DNA of 64,000 nucleotides from Pleodorina starrii (taxonomy: Eukaryota > Chlorophyta > Chlorophyceae > Chlamydomonadales > Volvocaceae), in assembly GCA_030267565.1 (NCBI GenBank), contig BRXU01000007.1, forward strand, positions 1,674,001 through 1,738,000. The letters are read 5' to 3'. This document shows positions 45,901-55,134 of this stretch, piece after piece; within the stretch, counting starts at the first letter, position 1; each line of letters begins with the position of its first letter. The notes under the pieces are model-generated. The model was not told the origin of the DNA. It saw nothing but the letters and a program-made list of their open reading frames with translations, and did not search any database. The position numbers were made by a program, and so were the translations under genes.

Positions 45901-47631
45901 CGCGCTGATGCGTAGCGGGTGCCATGACGCGGCGCCGTCCTTGACGGCAGCGGCGAATGAGCGCAGGTCGGGGTAGGCCTCGTCCATGTTCACCGGTATG
46001 CACGTCACCTTCCACATGTTCCGCTGCTCTGCCCCACCGCTGACATCGCCACCGCCGCCACCGCCGCCGCCGTCCCTGCTGTCCGCCCCGCTGCGGCCGC
46101 CAGTGGCAGCAGGCCGAGTGACAGGACGCGTGTGAGGTCCGGCGGCGCCGGCGCCGCCACCAGTGCCGGCGCTGCTCGGCCTGCCGCCGACGCCGCCGAC
46201 GTGGCCGCCACCACTGTTATTGCTGCCGCTGCTGCCGGTTGCGGACCGCGGGTCGAGACCTGCGTGGGCATTCTCATGGCTGGCGGCCGGGCGCTGCTTC
46301 GCCCCACTGCTGCTGCCGTCGCCGGCCCCGTGGCGGCCGCTAGCGGCGGCAATGGTCAACGCTGGGCGCCAAGCCACGCCGCCTGCACGGGCCGCAGGCC
46401 GAGTGGCATGACGCGTGAGAGGTCCGGCGCCGGCGCCGCCACCAGGCCCGGCGCTGCTTTGCCTGTCGCCGCGGCCGGCACCTCCGCCGGCGCCACTGAT
46501 GTCGCTGTCGCTGCTGCCGGTGGCGGACCGCGGGTCGAGACGGGGCTCGCCTGCGTGGGCTTTCTCATCGCTGGCGGCCGGGCGCCAACGGCGAGGCTGG
46601 GAGAGGAGGTTGGAGCCGACGCCAGCGCCGGCAGCGGGGACTCGCGCCGCGCGCCGACTCGATCCTGCGCTGTATTCCTCGCCGACAGCACCGCTGGTGT
46701 CCGGTAGGGATGTGCGCTGGCCGCTACCATTGCTACCGGCGCTGGCCACGGCCCTGCCGCCTTCGTCGCTGTCGCTGCCGAGACTGCCTGTGGCGCTGCT
46801 CCTGTTCATGCTGCCGGTCGTGGCGCCGCTGTCAGCGCCAGAGCCATGTCGCCGCTTGAGCAGGGACCCGCCGGCGTGGCTGTGTTGATTGCCGCCGTTG
46901 CCGCCGCCGCTGCTGCTGCTGCTGCTGCCAAGGGCCCCACGTTGCTCTCGCCGGGGTTTGCGGTCCTCACCGCCTTCCGAAACGTCGGTAACCTCGTCAC
47001 CGTCGCCACGGCCTCTGGCGCTGCGACCGTCGCCGCCGTCGCTATCGTCACTGTCGGTGCCATCCGCTGCTAACGAGCGGGGCCTGGCGCCAAGCTGGCC
47101 TGCTACGCCTTTCTCCACGCGTGTAGTGGTGCTCCGGCCGCGGTCGTCTGCTAACCGGCGCCGGATCCCGCTCAAACGTGACGTCGAGTCCCGTGGCCTT
47201 TTGGTCGATATGGGTTGCTGACGTGGCACGTCGCCTTCGCTGGGGCTGCGGCCACGGAGCTTGGCTTGGAGGACTGGGGGTTCGACACGCTGGGTTCTCC
47301 AAGCCTTGTCCAACACTGTCGGCTGTGTCTCTTGGTGTCCTAAGCGACCGCCGTTTTCAGCCGGATCAGTACTCCCTTTGGGCCGGAGAGCATCGGCTCT
47401 GGCTTGGCGGTGTTTGTTGGGCGTTGATGTGCTGCTCGCGACAGCGGACACGCTGAACGTTTCGATGCGAGCTCCAGCACGGAAAGGTATGTAAGCGGAC
47501 AGTCTGTTGGGCGTGTCAGTTGACGCAAAGTGCAAGGCAAACGGACCGAAGATGCTCCGCAGTCGTGGCACTTGTACCGATGTTTGCGGCCCGTCTCCAA
47601 GCAGTCTCTGGCGGGGAGTACTACTAGGCAT
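39919..47631 (-). CDS. Octotricopeptide-repeat (OPR) protein with C-terminal RAP domain
   Basis: Eight exons join in phase to 1,605 aa: 47631-45880, 45429-44620, 44369-44256, 43834-43571, 43056-42739, 42399-42217, 41751-41396, 40939-39919. Residues 1 to about 550 are a likely organelle transit peptide followed by a disordered Ser/Gly/Arg-rich region. From about 640 on, helical repeats of about 38 residues appear, with the typical LxNxLWxLxxxG-like core: AISNTIYALGELYGDA, ELSNMTYGLARLGY, SVTTWALATIGYLD, EWGIFLWGLGSQ, GLANFLWSLAAMP. One whole exon (44369-44256) is exactly 38 codons. The last 90 residues are a RAP domain (LRVDVCVWLSDGRVVVVEVD, then GPCHFFRN and VPYWKWD). OPR-RAP proteins of green algae bind organelle RNAs and control their stability, processing or translation. 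The target RNA cannot be predicted here. Poly-Ala, Gly and Ser inserts interrupt several repeats. Confidence 0.93.
42674..42718. repeat. 13-bp tandem repeat (CGTGTGTCACAT core), three units
   Basis: It lies in the intron between the 43056-42739 and 42399-42217 exons of the OPR-RAP gene, just beyond the donor. Confidence 0.85.
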
Positions 47632-48892
47632 TATCTTGGCGGGTCGCAGGCTATTCCTATGCTTTGCCTCCGATGGCTGTCTGGCCTATGTATGTGGCCA
47701 ATTAATCTGTTAACGTGCTCATCCATGCGTAAATATACATAAGAGGTAAAATTGATTGCAAGTAATGAGTACAGGTTGTCACTGGATCTTTCGCATGTCC
47801 GAAAAGCAAGTTGGGCCGCCAAACTTTGCAAAGTTATAACCTAGCATGGCTCGGAGACGTGCAGCCCGCTTTAATTATAACCAAACAGTACATTTATGAT
47901 TGGCTGGATTGAGTGGGCTTTTGGCCTGAATCGCCTTTGGCTAAAGTAAAGATCCAACGACCAACGGACTGCCTGACGGTGCTGGTGGCTTATCCCGCAC
48001 TGGTTGGTACGGCTGGTGGTTCGATATGTGGGTCTCCGCTCCCCGGCACTCCCCGGCATCCCTCCGACGCCACAGCATTAATATCCTGGCATTGCGCATA
48101 CCGAGCTGGTGATTCATTGCCCTGACACTGCCAAACACGCTCTCGGCATTCCAGGTCATCGCTCCCGGACAAAAGCGGCATGAACAGGTATTGCGCTGTT
48201 GCATCCGAAGGCTCGCCTAAAACAAAAACCCAAATGATGTACAGCCCCACACCCTCTTCAAGGAACTATACCTCTGAAAACATTTGATCGTTCTGACATC
48301 ATTCAAGAGCGCGATACCACGGCCGGCGGTTTGCGTGTCTGTGTTTCCTGACGCCGCTGGCGCATCTCGATCACGTTCGGCACGCTCCGCAAGTTTTCGA
48401 GATATTATACGCGGCCCAGCTGCCTGTCCCGCAGGTGTGTGTTTGGCCGTCGGGTCCTGAACTGGTTGGAAAAAGTGGCTGGGCCCGTCCTCAACCGTCA
48501 CCACCAGCACCCGCCCATCGCTGAGCCTCACGCACAGGTCCACTCTCAAGCCCGGCCCAGGACGTCCACCAGCAATTTAGGCTCAACGAGGAGGAAATGG
48601 CTCGCTTGCGGGAGGAAAAGCGGGAATAGGGCGCCATGCGGAAGGTCACACGACCACCGCCGCATGTGAACGACGCAATACCGTTGGTCGACAACCACCG
48701 TACCAACAACATAACGGTTGTTATATCGCAATGTTTCGGAGATGTAAGCAAAAAGGCGGAGGAAATTACCTCGTATGATGTAATATATGGATAGCTTTGC
48801 AGCACTCTTAATGCGACGCAAGGGTAGTCGCCTTCTAGTACTGTGCTTGCATATTTGCTTGATTTGACTTTATCAGGTACTTGGCCTTAATA
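47632..48892. promoter_or_regulatory. Divergent region between the OPR-RAP gene and uS9m, containing a RAP fragment
   Basis: Both genes start outward from this 1.26-kb region, so their promoters lie here. It also contains the RAP-like pseudogene at 48400-48600. Otherwise it is AT-richer than the flanks and non-coding. Confidence 0.5.
48400..48600 (-). pseudogene. Decayed RAP-domain fragment
   Basis: The minus strand encodes LRVDLCVRLSDGRVLVVTVE, then DGPSHFF. This closely matches the RAP domain of the OPR gene 8.4 kb away (LRVDVCVWLSDGRVVVVEVD, GPCHFF). Similarity continues at DNA level on both sides (the GCAGCTGCCTGTCCCGCAG stretch) but in different frames, so small insertions and deletions have broken it. 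No OPR repeats or start codon accompany it. It is probably a truncated copy of an OPR-RAP paralogue. Confidence 0.85.
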
Positions 48893-50137
48893 ATGATGCA
48901 GGGCCTTGGGGCCTTGGGGGCCGCTTCGCTAGGGCCTTCCAGCCTTGCAGCAGCATCAGCTTTAACAGCAGCAGGATTGTGCCGCACTGGCAGCTTCTGG
49001 CCACACGGCTTTAGCTGGACAAGTGAGCGGGCGCTTGCAACTGAGGCCAGTGCGGAGTCTGCGCCCACAGCTGGGCCCAGCAGGCTTACGCAGGCGAGTA
49101 CCACTGTCCGGAATGTTTCCGCAAGCAGCAACAGCAGCAGCCCGGACAAGAAGCTGCCTCTCCTCTTTTCGTTGCGGCCGTCAGTCCTGTCGCCACTGTA
49201 CTCGACCTGGGACCAGACGCGAAAGATGGCCCATCGCCGAGAGCAATTAACGGCGCTGCTCAAGTCGCACGTGCTGCTCTCCTCCTCCTTTCGCGCCAAA
49301 AATGACGCCGACCTCGCGCGAAAAGTGCGCCAGCGCGCCCAGCAGATCCACCAAGTGTCCATCCTTCTGGGCCAGATGCTGGACGACCCTGCCCAGAACG
49401 CCACCGTGCCGCGCTGCCCCAGCCCCGCCCACGCCACAGCCTACTGCGCGGCGCTGGAAGAGCTGACGCTCGCCAAGGACGCCGCCGCGCACGACTTTGC
49501 GCGCGTGCAGCGCGGAGAGGCCTCCCCCTGGGAGCACTACTCGCAGCACTTCGTGGAGCCCTACCAGAACACCCCCCGACTGGAGCCCCTGGAGGTGATC
49601 TTCTCAAAACCCGATCCAGCGGAGCTTGTACGGCAGCTGTATAAGCCAGCGGCGGCAGCGGCGGGCAGCGCCAAGGCCGCGGCGGCGGTGGACGCCGCAG
49701 CGGCGAGTCAGCAGCAGCAGCAGCAGCCACTCCGCGGCGGCCCCCACATCGACGTGGCAGGCGTCACCCACACGGCCGGAAAGCGCAAGGCCAGCTCCGC
49801 GACTCTGGATCTGGTTCCTGGATCCGGTCAAATAACGGTCAACGGCTTGCCCATCGCGTCGTACTTTCGCGAGACGGGCTTCCGGCAGCACGCGCTGCAG
49901 CCGCTGATGCTGACGGGCACCGAGTCAAAGTACGACATCAGCGTCCGGGTGCGCGGCGGCGGCTTGTCGGGGCAGGCGCAGGCGGTGCGAACTGCCGTGG
50001 CGCGTGCTCTGTGCGTGCAGCAGCCGGGCTTGGCGCGACAGCTCGAGGAGTTCACACGGTGGGACGGGCGGGTGGTGGAGCGCAAAAAGCCGGGTCGCGC
50101 CAAGGCGCGCCGCGGCTTCACCTGGGTCAAGCGCTGA
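48893..50137 (+). CDS. Mitochondrial small ribosomal subunit protein uS9m
   Basis: A single open exon of 414 codons from the tandem ATG at 48893. The first 50 residues are Ala/Leu/Ser-rich with few acids, as in a mitochondrial presequence. Residues about 70-310 are an extension also seen in mitochondrial uS9 proteins. The last 100 residues are the uS9 domain: GQITVNGLPIASYF, ALQPLMLTGTESKYDISVRV, RGGGLSGQAQAVRTAVARAL and the invariant basic tail ERKKPGRAKARRGFTWVKR, which reaches toward the decoding site in the assembled ribosome. A cytosolic uS9 would lack the long extension. A chloroplast location is less likely but cannot be excluded from targeting alone. No TGTAA was found nearby downstream. 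Confidence 0.93.
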   Translation: MMQGLGALGAASLGPSSLAAASALTAAGLCRTGSFWPHGFSWTSERALATEASAESAPTAGPSRLTQASTTVRNVSASSNSSSPDKKLPLLFSLRPSVLSPLYSTWDQTRKMAHRREQLTALLKSHVLLSSSFRAKNDADLARKVRQRAQQIHQVSILLGQMLDDPAQNATVPRCPSPAHATAYCAALEELTLAKDAAAHDFARVQRGEASPWEHYSQHFVEPYQNTPRLEPLEVIFSKPDPAELVRQLYKPAAAAAGSAKAAAAVDAAAASQQQQQQPLRGGPHIDVAGVTHTAGKRKASSATLDLVPGSGQITVNGLPIASYFRETGFRQHALQPLMLTGTESKYDISVRVRGGGLSGQAQAVRTAVARALCVQQPGLARQLEEFTRWDGRVVERKKPGRAKARRGFTWVKR

Positions 50138-51417
50138 GCCCTGGATGGCGTGAGGTCGGGAGGAAGGGAGCGGGGGAAAGGGGGAGGCTGTGGAACGTGG
50201 GTGGCGGGGCTGGGGGGCGTGTGGGGTGGCGTTTCCAGGGAGGCTTAACTTTTACTGAGAAGGATGCGTGTGTATGTGTGTGTGGAAATAGCTATCGGGG
50301 ATCTTGGGGAGCTCTGGGGTGGCAGGTTACAAGGGGGAAAGGGAAGGGAAGAGAGCGATAGAGGCGGGCAGGGAGGCGGCTGGAGTTGTTCGAGGATCGG
50401 ATCTGGAGACGCGGCTGGTGACGGGTGAGGCAGGAAGTTGCGCGGAAGGTGGACGGCAGGCGGCTTGGCGGACCCAGGCAGACCGGGCGGGAGGTTTGGA
50501 GGGATTCAGATCTGATCGGATGCGTTTGGGCCGAAACGGCGGTAGCTTTTAATGCGCCGGCGCCGGCTCTTCATGAGGCAGGCCAGCTAGCGTTCGGACA
50601 TCGGGAATGCGGCGTAGCATGTACGACGTACGTTACAGCAGTCAGTCAGGGCGTCGTCCGGAAGGCAACTGTGAAGCGCTGTCATCTGTGCGGTTCGATG
50701 TGTATGTCCCCCGCCGTGGCGGCCCGTTGATTGGTACGCAGGCCTCGCTCGTCATGGCCGTGCATCGCTATGCGACCATGCGAGCCCATTTGCGGCGAAC
50801 GGCTCATTCGTTGCGTGATGAGCCTCGTCATGGCCCCTCATTACTGTTATGTTTGTGAGGCTTGCCATGCTATCCAGGGGCGTCTTTCGATCGGGTGTGG
50901 ATGACCCTGAGCGAGGTGGCCACCTGCCTAGCGCGGACTTGCTTTGGTCGTGCCGGCGCCTACAGCCGATGCTGCTAGTTGCTGCTACCGGTAGTTGCTG
51001 GCAGACACCCGGATGGCTGCTTTTACTGTGAAGCGGAACCGCGTTGGGTCCGTTTGCTGCGAGAGCCCGTTGGGTGAGCAGCTATCTAGTGTAGTTGCGT
51101 CGCACACGGCCTGAGTGAGAGGAGCACGGTTGGGGACGTCTACCGTAAGCTGGACGACACTGCATGCTACAGTCAGGTCTCGTTGCAGGCCCGTCGTTTC
51201 GATGTTGCAGACGGACTTGTGGTTGGGGTTATTGAGCCTCGTAAAGGCTCGCCTCACACGCCGTCATCGTCTCCACTCGAAAGGCGCGCGCCAAAACGCA
51301 TTTCTGCAATGCCGAAGCGACCGAGCGCAGAAAGAAAGGGCGGCTCCAGAGCTGCTCTGCTACCGTACACCCCGCTCGTTGCATTTCACGCTCTGATGTC
51401 GCATTAATGCGCTGGGC
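50138..51417. other. Convergent 3' region between uS9m and the HAD hydrolase gene
   Basis: It contains the 3' UTRs of both genes. No coding exon, RNA gene or clear poly(A) signal was recognised. Confidence 0.5.
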
Positions 51418-54215
51418 TCAGGATGCACGGGGCGGCGGCGCGAGCATTCCGTTGAAATCTTGCAGCTGGAGCAACCGGATGCCGGGCTCGCGCGCCGCCG
51501 CGGCTCGCTCCTCGGCCGTGTTGTAGCCCCTGCAGGCAGCCAGTCGGTGTGAGGAGCGCTCCGGAACCAGCATGGAAAGCAGGCAATCGTACATGGATGG
51601 CCTGGCCAGTAAAACCCGGATAACGCCCCGTCAAGCTATCCTGGCAGTGAGACCAGGAGGGACTAGGCTTCGGAGCACGATGAGCCGCTGCGGTACCCGG
51701 AACTGGTGCGGTAGCCACGCCAGCAGTAAAAGTCGAAAGTCGTGTTATTCTACGAAAGCGTTCTCGCGTATTCTACGAAGATAGATGGTTACTTTTCCCG
51801 GCGGCGGTGCTACTGTCTGCCCGGTGCGCACGCCCCTGCGCGGCATACTTGGCGCAGGGCAGGGCGCTCGACCCCAGTTGGGAGTTGTCCCGTCACGCAG
51901 ATACAGGCGGTGTGGCGCGACACGCACCAGTCCGCGAGGTACAGGTTCCATCGGGCGGCCAGCTCCGGAACCTGCCGTACAGCCAGCAGCGTGTCCAACC
52001 GATCGTCCACGAAGTGCAACCGGGTTGCGGGCGAAGCGCAGACCTGCTGCCGGGCTATGATCCTGCAAACGTGCAAAGAAGCCCGTGTTAGGTAAAACGG
52101 TGCGTGTTAGGTGTACCGGTATGTACACACGGGCAAGAAGGTCGCTGGGAAGGTCGAAGGGGAGGTGGGATACCACGCACAGGCCTGAAACGAACGAAGT
52201 GGTTAGTACGGCACTGCACGGCACCGCACGACGCACTGCACGGCGCACTGCACGGCGCACTGCACGGCGCACGCCGCTTACTGCTCACGGTTTCCTACTG
52301 TGGGCCTCACCTCAGCGCCTCGGCCTTCTTCTCCTCGGGTGGCAGCAGCGACGCGAAGAGCCGGGGCGAGTCGGGCGGCAGCTCCAGCCCCAGCACCGCT
52401 GAGGACAGCGCGCTAACCCGGTGGGCCGCCTGCGGGGGTGTTCGTGCACCTCACCTGGGTGAAATTAGCGGAGCCCGCCGGTATGCTTCTGTGCGCGCAG
52501 CACGGATGTGCGCGAGTGCATGTACCCGGTATGTGTGCGTGTGTGTGTATTTGTCGAGTTGTGGAAGCCCTAGGAAGGTGCGTGTATATGTTCCATAGCA
52601 GGGTTTGATACAAGAGGAGTGTCAGAGGAGGCAGGCCGCCCCATTGGGCGGCCGCGAGTGAGGGGTCAAAGCAGGCCAGGGTTGCAGCGCATCGCGTGTA
52701 ACGGCGTGTCTGGTGTGGAGGTGAGGTCGCATCACGATGTGTGGGTGGGTGGGTGCCGCATCCCACCTTGGAGGAGGCGATGAAGACGGGGAACGGCGTT
52801 GCGGCCAGCGCCGACGTCACGCCATCGTACGGCACCTGCAGCGCCATCCACGACTCTGTACGGCTGTTCATCCAGTCGTTGCGAACCGCCTCAAAAATCT
52901 GCAGTTGAATGTGACAAAACCGAAAGAAGACTATAGAAACGAAGGCCTTTGACATGGGCTGAAGCCGCCGTGTACAACGGTAGCGCGAGGCTAAAATGGG
53001 GCCCGGGGACGGGCGGCGCGGGTGCGGCGCACACCATACGGCTTTCGCGCACTTGTTGGGTCGATGTCCGTGTGGGCTGCGGTCCCGCGGAGCCTATCCA
53101 TTGCCTCAGCCACGACACGAAAAGACCCGCCCGGGCCCCTCCCCGAACCTGCCTGGATTACCAGAACTTACCGCCCGTGCCCTTCCCCGAACCGGCCCCA
53201 TCAATCCTCCCGCGCCCTTCCCCGAACCGGGCCCCATCACTCCTTCTACGCTCTTCCCCGAACCGGGCCCCATTGATACCGGCCCTCTCCATACCGGACC
53301 CCCCCCAGCAGGTCCACCGCGGCAGGGCCACCTGCGTCAGTTCATCCGCCGACTCGCCCCAGTAGCTCAGCGACCGGGGCAGCTCCTCTGACCAGCGGTT
53401 CAGAATGGCGTCCCGGGTGGCGGGGCAGCGGGGGTCGCGCAGCAGCATCCTGCCGCCGGCGGATGGTTTCGGAGGGGGGCCAGCAGGCGTGAAGGCAGGC
53501 AGCGCCGAGGGACGCGGATGTGGGGTTTAGTGCGGGCCGGGGCGTCGGGAATCATGTATGACGGGAGGAGTGACATGGCGGCAGCTGGTCAGCGGGTCAG
53601 ATGGATCGCAGACAGATAATCACACGACACGGCAAGTGAGCTTCGATTACAGGTTTGTGATGAGCGGATCTGACTTCCTGCCAACACACGGTCACGCGCC
53701 GCACCTGAGCATGACCATGCTTTCGAAGCCTCGGACGAGCACCGGCCTGACGGTCCGCATGGCCTCCCGGAGCTGGGCCTTCCTGTTGCCGACATCGAGG
53801 ACCGAATCACTGAACAGATCCGGCCAATGCAGCGCAGCGGCCTCGAACGCGGAGGCTGTTATCTGCGAGAGGCAGGGTCAAGCGGAAGGCGAGCTTGTAC
53901 GACGGGTTACGACCCTTCAAAATCTGCATTGGTCGAGTGACCAACGCGCAAGTATATTTATTGAACAAACGGCGGTATTATTGGCAAAGTAATTTGTGAA
54001 CATACCTCAGGCTCTGAGTCCACGACGACGCCGTCGAAATCAAGCACGAAGACATCCGATGGCCCCGCTCCCGCTGCCGCATGACCATGAACAGTGCATT
54101 GCCTCGTCCTTCTATTTCTAGACGTAGCACAACATGTTCGACGCGCCGGAAGCAGCGTCCGTTGCTGCAATGGCTGGGTCCGCAAACTGGGGTTCGATTG
54201 AGAGCAGAGCTGCAT
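51418..54215 (-). CDS. HAD-superfamily hydrolase (phosphatase-like), probably organelle-targeted
   Basis: Seven exons join in phase to 327 aa: 54215-54006, 53862-53705, 53449-53332, 52898-52767, 52429-52311, 52062-51928, 51529-51418. The first 50 residues are Arg/Thr/Ser-rich without acids, as in a plastid or mitochondrial transit peptide. HAD motif I is DFDGVVVDSE (59-68; nucleophile Asp and the second Asp). The cap region contains MLVMLR-like and WSEELPRSLSYWGESADEL segments. Motif II/III is FPVFIASSK, and motif IV is LHFVDDRLDTL (Mg-binding Asp pair). The C-terminus is GIRLLQLQDFNGML. All four motifs are present, so an active phosphohydrolase similar to phosphoglycolate-phosphatase-like proteins is expected. 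The substrate is not determined. The donor at 53331 was chosen because it keeps phase into IFEAVRNDWM. Confidence 0.88.
52217..52268. repeat. 12-bp tandem repeat (CACTGCACGGCG), about four units
   Basis: It is an intronic repeat in the HAD gene between the 52429-52311 and 52062-51928 exons. Confidence 0.9.
53165..53290. repeat. Degenerate tandem repeat, about 36-bp unit (CTTCCCCGAACCGG core)
   Basis: Three to four copies lie in the HAD gene intron between 53332 and 52898. Each copy ends in GGGCCCCAT-like sequence. No coding sense fits the gene. Confidence 0.8.
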
Positions 54216-55134
54216 TCTTGCGCTGGTCGACTACAGAGGAAACTCAACTATGGGCCGTCTACTGATTACAACAGTCATTCGCTGGTATGTGGAGAATCGT
54301 AGCCCTTTTCGTTTTACTTTTGCACAGGGCTGCTTTTGCACCTTTCTCACTGATTGGGCCTTACAGGCAGCAATGTGGCAGAAATTTGCAAAAATATTCA
54401 CCCAATCACCAAAATATGGCTTTTTTGTCGGAGCCTTGAAGCGCCAAAGATCAAACCAACTCATCAACTGCTGGTTTCGGAGCGAAATGTTGCCGCAGGT
54501 GCCAATCTGCGCTTACAGAAACCCCACCGTACAGTACAACTAGGCCGGCACTCATTCAAATTCGTAAGGCACATTGGTAAGGGGTGGCGCCTGTCCCCGT
54601 TGCTGCTTGCGGACCAGAGTTCGGCCCAGGAGGCCAGGGGGCGAGGCCCAAGAGGGCCCAAGGTCACACGCCTTCGTAAGCTTCCGACTTATGCTTCATT
54701 GCAACCCTCCAACACCTCCTCCGAGATAACGACAACAAAACGCGCCCCATCTTTCCGTGCGCGTCGAAAGTGGACAGAACTTTTCACTTTGAGAAAGCGT
54801 TCGCCGTACGGAGACCGTCTTGGGAACAATGCCCAAAGCGCGTGCGGGGCCCCTTCTAGGGGCGGGTTGAAACAGTCAATGGTCAGTACGAATCTAACTG
54901 TCAGAGCCGATACGGGATTGCCAACTCCGCACAACAACGGGACTCTGTCTGAACCCACACTAACGTCAAGAAACCAACACTTGCCGGAGAGTGAACGTGG
55001 AAATGGGGCTTGGGTGGCCCCGTCGTCACGTGACTCGCGCCAAGCCTGCGCCCGTGACCACGGGTGCCTTAAGGTCTGCCCGGTAGCCACCCGGCAACAC
55101 ACACCAGGCAGACACCCCCCCAACCCAGTCACGC
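54216..55134. other. Intergenic region upstream of the HAD gene
   Basis: It holds the HAD promoter (minus) and the 3' flank of the tyrosine-recombinase element. 54240-54560 is AT-richer, with an open plus-strand frame that resembles no family and is read as chance. Confidence 0.45.

Noticed and set aside
44593..45915. A 440-codon plus-strand open frame
   Set aside because: Antisense of OPR exon 2 and its intron; it runs through CA-repeat sequence and has no recognisable domain.
48881..48892. Upstream start for uS9m at 48881
   Set aside because: That codon is TTG; the first ATG in frame is 48893.
54250..54543. Plus-strand open frame of 97 codons
   Set aside because: AT-rich intergenic sequence, no homology recognised, no splice context.
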